Source: Hoylesella buccalis ATCC 35310 (GTDB taxonomy: Bacteria > Bacteroidota > Bacteroidia > Bacteroidales > Bacteroidaceae). Taken from it: 64,000 bases of DNA. The stretch covers positions 1,116,001-1,180,000 of the forward strand of contig NZ_CP102287.1 in NCBI RefSeq assembly GCF_025151385.1. The letters run 5' to 3'. The position numbers and the translations under genes were made by a program. The notes under the pieces are model-generated. The model ran no database searches. It was not told the origin of the DNA and saw only the letters and a list, made by a program, of their open reading frames with translations. This document shows positions 1 through 7,620 of this stretch, in pieces (position 1 is the first letter of the stretch; each line of letters opens with the position of its first letter).

Positions 1-508
1 AGACACCCGGTATCATTGCAATGCATTGGAACAGTCCTACCCGCAAAGCTCTCTTCTCTGTCAGCGGCGTAGACTCGCTTCCATGATTGAACAGGCGGTC
101 GCAAAACAACATGAAAACACCACCAATAACCAACATCACCGCAACCACTACAACGCTTCCCAACATCTTTTCAATCAAATGGTTAGCCAGTAATCCGATA
201 ACAGCGGCTGGTATGAAGGCCACTAACAGCTTCCAGTAAAAGTCCCATTTGTGCAAGAAAGCTCTGACTGGCGTACTTCCTGCCGGTGCTGGCGTGTGGT
301 CGAGCCGGAAGAATCGCTTCCAGTAGAGCGTCACAACCGACAGGATGGCACCAAACTGAATGATGACAATGAAGGCATTGATAAACGGATCGTTGGCCTC
401 CATGCCCAACAAGTCGCGCGTGATAATCATGTGTCCCGTCGAAGACACGGGCAAAAATTCTGTCAACCCCTCAACGATTGCCAGAATGATGGTCTCTATA
501 ATGCTCAT
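1..508 (-). CDS. uppP: undecaprenyl-diphosphatase, N-terminal part (cut by window edge)
   Basis: Integral membrane enzyme that dephosphorylates undecaprenyl diphosphate, recycling the lipid carrier for peptidoglycan and O-antigen synthesis. The first ~169 residues are present. Near the N-terminus lies the family signature EGLTEFLPVSSTGH, which carries catalytic Glu residues. Several hydrophobic helices follow (VGLFQCIAMIPGV at the window edge). The ATG at 508 directly abuts the TAA stop of the DUF3098 gene (509-511), so the two are probably translationally coupled. The order ftsX, DUF3098, uppP is common in Bacteroidetes. The C-terminal half, with the second catalytic motif, lies outside the window. 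Confidence 0.93.
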   Translation of the reverse strand, partial: MSIIETIILAIVEGLTEFLPVSSTGHMIITRDLLGMEANDPFINAFIVIIQFGAILSVVTLYWKRFFRLDHTPAPAGSTPVRAFLHKWDFYWKLLVAFIPAAVIGLLANHLIEKMLGSVVVVAVMLVIGGVFMLFCDRLFNHGSESTPLTEKRALRVGLFQCIAMIPGV

Positions 509-769
509 TTATTCTTCAGTATGCTGATCCTTGGGTCTACGAACAATGGCATAAATCATTGACACAAAGCCGATGAAACATACCACCGGAGCCACCTTGA
601 TGCGGCGAACGCTGAAGATGTCCGGATTGTATGTCGTTTCTGTAGAGCCTCCTCCACTCATTAGGAGGAAGCCAATGATGACAATCATCATACCGACGGC
701 CAACAATATGAAGTTGACCTTGTCGAATGCGAAGTTTCTTCTATCCATCTTATTGATTGATTTTGCCAT
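509..769 (-). CDS. DUF3098 family small membrane protein
   Basis: An 86-residue protein with two predicted membrane helices (about residues 18-37 and 60-78) separated by a loop containing GGGSTETTYNPDIFSVRR. This matches the Bacteroidetes family DUF3098, whose function is unknown. It sits between ftsX (upstream, 54-bp gap) and uppP (downstream, 0-bp gap), a context that suggests co-expression with envelope and division functions. The short plus-strand ORF overlapping it is a shadow. Confidence 0.8.
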   Translation of the reverse strand: MAKSINKMDRRNFAFDKVNFILLAVGMMIVIIGFLLMSGGGSTETTYNPDIFSVRRIKVAPVVCFIGFVSMIYAIVRRPKDQHTEE

Positions 770-823
770 GCGTCAGCGTATCCTGTATCCTGTGCATGAC
801 GATATGATTGTGAGTTTACTTAT

Positions 824-1705
824 TTAGATGTTATATAATTCACCAGCCTTCATCCGCAAGAACTTGTTCACGGAAATATGTGCGCAGATAGCCGTAATGA
901 TGATGCCGAACAAGAACACCACAGCCGATGTGACGGCCATGTCGCGCCATGTGACAACGCTCAAGATGTCAGGTTCAGAGACATACAAGCCATAGATACA
1001 TGCAGCCAGCACGGTGTTGGCTATCAAGCCGGCTATCAAACCTATCCATATCGCACGATTGACAAACGGTCGGCGGATGAAGCTCCATGAGGCACCCACG
1101 AGTTTCATGGTGTGTATGGAGAAGCGCCGTGCGTAGATGTCCAGTCGAACGGTATTGTTGATCAGGGAGAATGATACGGTGGTGAGCAAAATGGCTAACA
1201 CCAACATCACCAAACCCGTCTTAGCCAGGTTGCGGTTGACGCTGTCTATCAACTCTTTTTGATAATTAATCTGATTGACTTTGGGATATTTCTTCAATTC
1301 GTCGGTAATCCATTTCAACGAATCATTATTGGCATAATTCGACCTGAGTGTCACCTCAATGGAGGCAGGGCAGGGATTCTCGCCATCGGTAAACTCGGAA
1401 GGGTCGCTTCCCATGGCCGCCGTAATCTCCTTAAGGGCCTGTTCTTTACTGATATAATCCAAGCGTTTAATATAAGGTCGCTTCTTGATGTCGGCACAAA
1501 TCTTCTGAGCTTCAGGATTTGTCATGTCATTTTCCAAAATCAGTTGCACCACCAAATTCTCCTTGACATACGAAGAAAGATTCCTGCCGGTAAGCGTTGA
1601 AAACACAACCAATCCCAATAAAATAAGCACCAAGGCTGTGCTAATACAAAGAGTAATGGCCTGTAGTCCACGATGACTACTGGTTCTATTTCGTTTTTTT
1701 CCCAT
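824..1705 (-). CDS. ftsX: cell division protein FtsX
   Basis: Permease-like subunit of the FtsEX complex, which couples ATP hydrolysis by FtsE to activation of periplasmic peptidoglycan hydrolases at the septum. The 293-residue product has the FtsX layout: a basic cytoplasmic N-terminus, TM1 at ~15-38, a periplasmic domain (~40-160) and three more TM segments, with the cytoplasmic motif MKLVGASWSFIRRPF before TM3. The open frame extends upstream to 1792. I chose the ATG at 1705 because the protein then starts MGKKRNRTSS and because a promoter-like -7 box lies at 1738-1745, downstream of the longer start. No ftsE is visible nearby, which is usual in this phylum. Confidence 0.9.
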   Translation of the reverse strand: MGKKRNRTSSHRGLQAITLCISTALVLILLGLVVFSTLTGRNLSSYVKENLVVQLILENDMTNPEAQKICADIKKRPYIKRLDYISKEQALKEITAAMGSDPSEFTDGENPCPASIEVTLRSNYANNDSLKWITDELKKYPKVNQINYQKELIDSVNRNLAKTGLVMLVLAILLTTVSFSLINNTVRLDIYARRFSIHTMKLVGASWSFIRRPFVNRAIWIGLIAGLIANTVLAACIYGLYVSEPDILSVVTWRDMAVTSAVVFLFGIIITAICAHISVNKFLRMKAGELYNI

Positions 1706-1737
1706 TCCGATACGGATATAATACACCAAATTTGTTG

Positions 1738-1745
1738 CAAAGGAA
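1738..1745 (-). promoter_or_regulatory. probable -7 box of ftsX-DUF3098-uppP
   Basis: On the minus strand the box reads TTCCTTTG, one mismatch from the Bacteroidetes consensus TAnnTTTG. It would place the transcription start near 1731, 26 nt before the chosen ftsX start codon. It argues against the longer ORF start at 1792. Confidence 0.45.
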
Positions 1746-1984
1746 CAAAAAAAACAGCGATATAGCAACGGTTTAACGACAATTAACGTCAATTCTGCAC
1801 GGGGCTTTCATTGAAGAATGAAGCATTGAGTTTTCAGGTCAAACGAAACGTTTTTCGGTAAAATGTTCTCTGTCGCAACGTCATTTTAACACAAATGCAG
1901 GCGTTTTTTCTGCCATCTCTGCCATATTTCTGCAAATATGCGAATTATGAGAAATATTTATTAACAGACTGACTACTAACTTGT

Positions 1985-2240
1985 TAAATGATTTTTGAAC
2001 TAAAAACGCCAACAAAAAGTAATGTGTTTGGAGCTAAAATCCCTTCTATTAGATGCCAATTGAGAGGAAAAAGCATGTAAGTTGAAGGGCAAAAGCATGA
2101 TGATTGAGAGGCAAAAGCATATCAATTGAGCGGCAAAAGCATGATAATTGGCGATTTGTACGGTGTGAATGTGCCACAAATTGATTATTTGAAGGTTTAT
2201 ATGAGCTATTTCTCAATTTTATTTTGTCAAAGAAAAAGAA
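1985..2240 (+). repeat. intergenic 22-bp phased array, family copy A
   Basis: Four tandem 22-bp units at 2062-2083, 2084-2105, 2106-2127 and 2128-2149, each carrying the core CAAAAGCAT or AAAAAGCAT and ending in TT. A weak ATTTGT/ACAAAT inverted repeat follows, then GAAGG and the tail TTGTCAAAGAAAAAG (about 2225-2239). The same modules recur in five other intergenic regions of this window. I see no credible gene between ftsX and the lipoprotein gene at 2664; the small ORFs here run through the repeats. Confidence 0.75.
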
Positions 2241-2518
2241 TGCATTTAACAAATAAAAGATTTATTAACAAAAGTGAGTGCCGTGGTCAGTTGTGCTTCC
2301 ACACATTGTGGTTCATGGCTGGTTTTTGCATCAAGTTTGTTGTGAATACATTGGTTTTAGACAACAAACAACCTTTCTTTAATAAAAGAGCCATGTTTAT
2401 GCCAGCAGATAGGTCTACAATGGTTTTATCACTTTGCACCAATCATGAACGTTGCTGATTAACAACTTGCGAGGCATCGAATGGTTGCTTGGTTACGTTC
2501 TTCATCGATACAAACAAG

Positions 2519-2645
2519 AAATGCACATCAGTTATCTTTTTCTCCAAACTTGCAATAAAGAGAGGATAGAGATAAATGATGTGCATTTTAATGAAGGATT
2601 ACTGCTTGTCTGCATTGTCATCCTTCACTTTATCATCAGTAATCA
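2519..2645. other. structured intergenic region with three nested/overlapping inverted repeats
   Basis: Perfect arms ATGCACATCA (2521-2530) and TGATGTGCAT (2577-2586), with further complementarity inside (TTATCT against AGATAA). These are followed by TGAAGGAT (2592-2599) with ATCCTTCA (2620-2627), and GATTACTG (2597-2604) with CAGTAATC (2637-2644). The last two hairpins are mutually exclusive because their left arms overlap. The region lies just beyond the 3' end of the SusC/D operon and may act as its terminator or 3' RNA structure. No -7 box was found for an independent RNA. Confidence 0.5.
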
Positions 2646-2663
2646 ACTGTTTGCTGTGCTTTG

Positions 2664-3713
2664 CTATTCAGTGATTTTTACCAGATAAGGATAGAAAAGA
2701 TCAAGGGCACTACCCGCCAAGTTTGCACTCTTGGGTGGAGTTGTTTTTTTCTTGAATGCGCCAATAACCATTGCTTGCATTTCCTCACCATTGATGATTG
2801 CGGTCAGCGGTGCCGTAGTTCCTTCTTTCTCTGAATAAGAGAAGGGAGCCAAAGAAACAGCCTTGCTGTTGCTTACGGTCCAATATTTCTCAGACTCATA
2901 ATAGGTATACAAGTATAAACTTTGCATTTCACCAAGATACTGGCAAGAAGGTATTGATAATGTCGCAGTTTCTGAATCGAAATCCACATTCAGTTTCTCA
3001 GTAAACAAGCCCGGGAACTTCATGTATCCCTTTGTAATTTTAACGTTGACCGCACCCTTTTGTGTCTTATTTGCATCCTTATAGAACACCAGATGATACA
3101 TACCAACAATATCCTTATCAAAATCACACTGCGTGATTTTAATAGAGTCTACGATGGTTGAACCAGCTTGATACTTGATGTAGCCCTGCCGCATGTGTCC
3201 TGTGTCGTTCTTCGTGAGGTCTATAGACACCTCTCCGTCTTTCAACGAACAGGTAATCCAATCTGCCATACTGGTGAGCTTAACGTCCACATTATGTTTC
3301 AGTGCGAGGCTGAATGAGCGTTTAGCATCATTGAAAGCCATGGCATTGCCTCCCTCCATGGCGAAGATGATGCCTGTCTGCTGCACGGTTACCTTTGTAA
3401 AATCGTCACCCGAATAAATCTTCAGAACCGATGAGCGACCTAAGGCTCCAGCGTTTTCCTCCACCTTGACGGTCACCACATCGCCACTGACAGTTGCCGT
3501 ACACCATGGGTGCTCCGACTCTACTTTCGTGATTCCATGAGGAGCCACTACCTTGACATGCCCAGTAGACGGAGCTGCCTGGAACAACACCGAGCAACTG
3601 TCTACCCGAATAGTAGATTCCTTTGCATAAGGGTTGTCCACTTCGTCCCTGCTACAGGCCACGAAGCCTATAAGAAGAAAGAAGACTCCTAATATTCCAT
3701 GTATTCTTTTCAT
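2664..3713 (-). CDS. BACON-domain surface lipoprotein, last gene of the SusC/D operon
   Basis: A 349-residue lipoprotein: signal peptide with lipobox GFVACS (Cys ~20), then two BACON-like segments. The first spans ~35-112 and contains VTVKVEENAG and TVQQTG; the second spans ~115-195 and ends ITQCDF. BACON domains are all-beta modules common in Bacteroidetes surface glycan- or protein-handling lipoproteins. The C-terminal ~150 residues are beta-rich and unassigned. It follows the DUF4302 gene by 12 bp and is the distal gene of the operon that starts at 10946. Its likely role is ligand capture at the outer surface; the ligand is not evident. Confidence 0.7.
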   Translation of the reverse strand: MKRIHGILGVFFLLIGFVACSRDEVDNPYAKESTIRVDSCSVLFQAAPSTGHVKVVAPHGITKVESEHPWCTATVSGDVVTVKVEENAGALGRSSVLKIYSGDDFTKVTVQQTGIIFAMEGGNAMAFNDAKRSFSLALKHNVDVKLTSMADWITCSLKDGEVSIDLTKNDTGHMRQGYIKYQAGSTIVDSIKITQCDFDKDIVGMYHLVFYKDANKTQKGAVNVKITKGYMKFPGLFTEKLNVDFDSETATLSIPSCQYLGEMQSLYLYTYYESEKYWTVSNSKAVSLAPFSYSEKEGTTAPLTAIINGEEMQAMVIGAFKKKTTPPKSANLAGSALDLFYPYLVKITE

Positions 3714-3725
3714 ACGTTTTCTCCT

Positions 3726-5060
3726 TTACTGTTTAATCATTTTTGTTACATGCGCAATTTGATGACTCAGTCTCGTTGTCCCTACAAGATACTTGGAGCC
3801 TTTGTATTTGCCAGCACTTCCGCCTGACGGTTTCAATGTCCACATGATGAACGAGTCAATGACATAATTAGTCAACCCGTTGTTCACCCATGTATAGACA
3901 GGATGCGCCTCATCACCATTCCATGATGTCTTCATGCCGGCGTCGGTGTTCCATGTCAGGGTTCCACCAGCATCCAATGCCCATGCACACATGAAAACGA
4001 TGTTTCCACCTTCCTCGCCTACAGGTTGTGAGTTCCAGAATAGCGTACCAGTGGCCTTGTTGTAAATAAGTACAACAGGGGTTTCGGGTGAATTGGCAAA
4101 GAAATTGGTCATGTAGTAGCAACCCTTTTCCTTGTTAGGCGTGAGTTTGACTGTCAGCTTTTTAGTTTTGTCGTATACCAACTGGTAGGTGCCCTCATAT
4201 TCACTGAACTTGCGGAAACCTTCCGGAAGCACCCCTTGCAGCGTAAAGGCTTTTCCACCCTCGCCCTCACTCGTCAGTGTACCCGCCTCATAGTCGAACG
4301 CTAACTCCGAGAGCTCGACACCGTTCACCGTGATAGGCTGATAGAAGCGAATACCCTTGTTGGTGTATACAAATGCTACTTCCATTTCCTCAGACGCTTT
4401 GTTCGTGGTATCTGGATTGACATAAAATTGGTTATTATTCAAATCAAACTCTACCCCAACTTTCTTACCGCCAATGCTGCCACCATAGGTTCCAAAGATG
4501 AAATCGGACTGTACGGCAATCACGCCCTTGACATATTCCTCGGCCGGCATGGTGAGGCGGCGCAAGTAGCAAGTGTTACCCGAACGTGCGCCATGAAGTT
4601 TGATAACATCAACGCCCACGCTATCAATCAGGTACTCAATGTCACCTCCATAGGCCTGATAGCGGTCACTGGTTCCTTCGGCCAAGATGTGAAACAATTT
4701 GTTGCCTGTGTCAAAGATAATGCCGGGGCCACCCTCACTGGTCATTTTATAATAGGATGTTTCCGAAACGGCCGGATTGCCACTCATCTCGCCCCGTATG
4801 GTTGCCTGCAGGCTGTCAAATTTTACCGTGTAGACAAAGCCACCATTCTCCTGGTCCTTGTCCCTGAGCCCTGGATAAACCTCAAACACCCATCCATGCT
4901 CCGATTTCATCAGTGCTTGTCGCGTTGAATTCAACAAATTGTTGACGCGTTTGGATGATGGGACATCAAAATATTCGTCCTGTTCCGGATTGCAGGCTAC
5001 TACCGCCAACAATGCGGGAAGCAAGAACAGCAGATATGCGAAATATTTATTTTTTTTCAT
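3726..5060 (-). CDS. DUF4302 lipoprotein
   Basis: A 444-residue lipoprotein with signal peptide and lipobox VVACN (Cys ~23), followed by SSKRVNNLLNSTRQALM and HGWVFEVYPG, the N-terminal hallmark of DUF4302 proteins. These occur almost only in Bacteroidetes operons with SusC/SusD pairs and zinc metallohydrolase lipoproteins. The rest is predicted mostly beta. Function is unknown; surface ligand binding is an inference from context. It is 15 bp downstream of the metallohydrolase gene and 12 bp upstream of the BACON lipoprotein, so it is clearly co-transcribed. Confidence 0.78.
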   Translation of the reverse strand: MKKNKYFAYLLFLLPALLAVVACNPEQDEYFDVPSSKRVNNLLNSTRQALMKSEHGWVFEVYPGLRDKDQENGGFVYTVKFDSLQATIRGEMSGNPAVSETSYYKMTSEGGPGIIFDTGNKLFHILAEGTSDRYQAYGGDIEYLIDSVGVDVIKLHGARSGNTCYLRRLTMPAEEYVKGVIAVQSDFIFGTYGGSIGGKKVGVEFDLNNNQFYVNPDTTNKASEEMEVAFVYTNKGIRFYQPITVNGVELSELAFDYEAGTLTSEGEGGKAFTLQGVLPEGFRKFSEYEGTYQLVYDKTKKLTVKLTPNKEKGCYYMTNFFANSPETPVVLIYNKATGTLFWNSQPVGEEGGNIVFMCAWALDAGGTLTWNTDAGMKTSWNGDEAHPVYTWVNNGLTNYVIDSFIMWTLKPSGGSAGKYKGSKYLVGTTRLSHQIAHVTKMIKQ

Positions 5061-5075
5061 AATAGTCTCCTCTCG

Positions 5076-5984
5076 TTATTTTACTGTCAAATCCAACAAG
5101 TCGACCTTTCCGTCAACAACTTCAGCCTCGCGCCTGAGTACGATCTTTCGCAACTCATCCATATCGATTCCCCATGCCTTTTCCATATAGTCTTTCACGA
5201 TGGAGAGTTTCGAAGCAATCAGTCCAGAACCTTCTTCGCCTGCCTTTTTCATCAATGCGTCCCATTGCTCGGCGGTATTGGTAACATAAATTGAAACCAT
5301 TTCGGCAAAGTCCTCACCATGAGAATGCTGCGCATAGGAAGAAATGAAGCCATGCTCCAGGCAATAATTACTTCCATTGTACGGAGGATCACTCCACTCG
5401 CCTGCCACATAACCTGTGGAGGTGATCAGCTGGTAGTCGGCTGGATAATCTTTTGTCTGGTTAAGAATATGAGTGAACTCATGGTAGACGGTCTTCAGAT
5501 AATAATGATTCAGCGAAGACACACTTCCAAGGTTCTCGTTTAAATGATTCACACCTGCCAGGAAAACCTTCTTGCCTCCCTCGGCAGTACCTAGTACAAA
5601 CGTGCCGTTGTTCTTGAACTCCCAGTTCCCAACCAGATAAATTTGCTTGGGAAAGTTACTGCGCGTGAAGTTGATACCGGCCGCCTCGTCAAAGGCTTCA
5701 AGCACGGCGTACTTGATGACGTGAGCCAACTTCACCGACTGCTCATAGTTGGCTGGAATCAGATAGTAGTCATGGTCTGACTCAATATCCTGAAAGCGAT
5801 ATTTCAAATCAATGTTGTAGGTATTGATAAAATTAGCTTTCAGCCAATAGTCAAACTCCGTGTAGTCAACGTCGTCGACGGTGATGATGCTCTCGTCGCT
5901 TAGTTCATCTTCCGAACACGACGTGAAAGCGGTCACACCTAACAACAACGCCAGACTGTATATTGATAATTTCTTCACATTCAT
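5076..5984 (-). CDS. substrate import-associated zinc metallohydrolase lipoprotein
   Basis: A 302-residue lipoprotein (lipobox FTSCS, Cys 23). It carries a zincin motif HEFTH at residues 168-172 inside YLKTVYHEFTHILNQ, where two His bind zinc and the Glu is catalytic. DFAEMVSIYVTN downstream could supply the third ligand. This matches the Bacteroidetes family of metallohydrolase lipoproteins encoded beside SusC/SusD importers. Such an enzyme would trim a peptide or other substrate at the cell surface before import. The gene lies 17 bp after SusD and 15 bp before the DUF4302 gene. Confidence 0.82.
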   Translation of the reverse strand: MNVKKLSIYSLALLLGVTAFTSCSEDELSDESIITVDDVDYTEFDYWLKANFINTYNIDLKYRFQDIESDHDYYLIPANYEQSVKLAHVIKYAVLEAFDEAAGINFTRSNFPKQIYLVGNWEFKNNGTFVLGTAEGGKKVFLAGVNHLNENLGSVSSLNHYYLKTVYHEFTHILNQTKDYPADYQLITSTGYVAGEWSDPPYNGSNYCLEHGFISSYAQHSHGEDFAEMVSIYVTNTAEQWDALMKKAGEEGSGLIASKLSIVKDYMEKAWGIDMDELRKIVLRREAEVVDGKVDLLDLTVK

Positions 5985-6001
5985 AATGATACTCTTGAAA
6001 A

Positions 6002-7606
6002 TTATTTTTTAGTTGTATTTCTCGGATTAGGCTTAACACCTGCATCAATTACCTTGGATGGCAACTGGAGTGCCCGCCTGTCATCGTCCTTAGAAAGGAA
6101 ATCCGTCTTCTCTTCGGGCTCTCCTGCCATAGATATCTTACGGCGCGGATATTCTATACCGTAGCGCTTGATGTCGAACCAACGGATGCCTTGATGAATG
6201 GTTTCCATCCGACGGAAGCCAAGCACACACTGCAACATCGCTTCCTGCGTGCTGCCTTCTTTATCGATTGTGAACGCAGGATGCAAATGCTTCTTGATGG
6301 TCGAGGCTAATGGACTTTCCTTGTCATCATAACTATACTTCGCCTTATTATAGAATTCCTCGATCTCTTTGGGCGTGAGCACCATCTTCGACTTAGTGGC
6401 ATTCTGCATCCACAGGGTCAGATCGGCTGCCGCCTGGTCAAACTTTTTAGTCATAATGTAGGCCTCAGCACGATTCAACAGACACTCGTCTGTGGTGAGC
6501 AAAGTAAATATAGACTTGTTGTAACCTATACCTGCCACAGGGTCAGTATACTCAAATAGATGAGGTATGCGCCAGTAAATCACGTAACTATAGCCTGTTC
6601 CTGGATAGGTGTGAGGAGCATCGTAGAGCCTCGTGCTGCCACCCCAGATGTTTTGAGCTCCGCCAAGTTCATTGGTAGAGATATAGGTGCCATGCGTGTA
6701 TTTCTTCCAAGTCCTGTATGGCCCGAACGCTAACCCACCTTTTGAAAATCCCGTAGCCAACAAAAGATTGCAATTCAGTTCTGATGAAACATAATGTTGT
6801 GAACGCACATCAAATTTAGAGGGCAGCTTAGCCGTATTAGCCCAGTCTCTGAGTAACGACGCAGGATTACCTCCTAAGCACTTGTTGGCATACTCAATGG
6901 CCTTGTCCCATTTTTCATAATACAGATAGAAACGTGCAGCAAACGCATAAGCGGCACCCACATTAAAATGATACTTAGGCACACTGAGATGACTGTCACC
7001 AACCAGCGGAAGGGCTTTCTGGATATCCGCATCTATCGACTTGTACACATCGGCAACCGTTCCCCTATCGGGGACCTGGCCAATCAGCGAGCCTGTTTCA
7101 TACATCAGTGGGATACCCAAATCCTTGTCGGACGTGGCTGCGTTGTAGTTTTTGCAGAAGATGTTCACCAGCATGAAATGTCCGTATGCTCGAACCATCA
7201 ATGCCTCGCCCATGCTCTCACGCAACAAAGGGGTGGTTGGACCTCCCAGCTTGTCAATAGCATCGAGTGCGTTGTTGGCCGTGGTAATAGCGTTGTAGGC
7301 ATTCTGCCAATAGTTCTCGGGCGACTCATTGTTGTTCTCCGTGGGATCTTTCCAAGCATAGAACTCACCAACGAATCGGTCTGTATAGGTATTGGGATAC
7401 TCGTCGACATTGTCAGACATCAGTTCTGTGAAGATCTGATAGGTGTGGGTAGGATAGGCCGAAACGAGCAGGTCCTTTACCTTCACCTCATCGTCCACAA
7501 TAGTACGGTTGTCGGGCATCACGTCCAAAAAATTATCGCATCCTGTGAGTACTGCAACACCCAAAGCCAGGATAAATGTATGGTATATAGATCTCATTGT
7601 TCTCAT
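6002..7606 (-). CDS. SusD/RagB-family surface nutrient-binding lipoprotein
   Basis: A 534-residue lipoprotein with lipobox LTGCDNFLDVMPDNR, the standard N-terminus of SusD proteins. TPR-like helices follow (EALMVRAYGHFMLVNIF; YAFAARFYLYYEKWDKAIEYANK), with a C-terminal SusD region (CVLGFRRMETIHQGIRWFDIKRYG). SusD lids the paired SusC channel and binds the substrate on the cell surface. A second in-frame Met at residue 4 could also serve as start. It is located 14 bp downstream of SusC. No polysaccharide-degrading enzyme is nearby, and the operon carries a metallohydrolase instead, which hints at a peptide-like substrate as for RagAB of Porphyromonas gingivalis. Confidence 0.92.
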   Translation of the reverse strand: MRTMRSIYHTFILALGVAVLTGCDNFLDVMPDNRTIVDDEVKVKDLLVSAYPTHTYQIFTELMSDNVDEYPNTYTDRFVGEFYAWKDPTENNNESPENYWQNAYNAITTANNALDAIDKLGGPTTPLLRESMGEALMVRAYGHFMLVNIFCKNYNAATSDKDLGIPLMYETGSLIGQVPDRGTVADVYKSIDADIQKALPLVGDSHLSVPKYHFNVGAAYAFAARFYLYYEKWDKAIEYANKCLGGNPASLLRDWANTAKLPSKFDVRSQHYVSSELNCNLLLATGFSKGGLAFGPYRTWKKYTHGTYISTNELGGAQNIWGGSTRLYDAPHTYPGTGYSYVIYWRIPHLFEYTDPVAGIGYNKSIFTLLTTDECLLNRAEAYIMTKKFDQAAADLTLWMQNATKSKMVLTPKEIEEFYNKAKYSYDDKESPLASTIKKHLHPAFTIDKEGSTQEAMLQCVLGFRRMETIHQGIRWFDIKRYGIEYPRRKISMAGEPEEKTDFLSKDDDRRALQLPSKVIDAGVKPNPRNTTKK

Positions 7607-7620
7607 ATCGATAAATGTTT

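Noticed and set aside
2062..2149. CRISPR array considered for the 22-bp repeats
   Set aside because: Units are contiguous without spacers, diverge from each other, and no cas genes are present anywhere in the window.
2126..2458. 110-codon plus-strand ORF in the ftsX upstream gap
   Set aside because: It starts inside the 22-bp repeat array, has no promoter or ribosome-binding context and encodes no recognisable protein.
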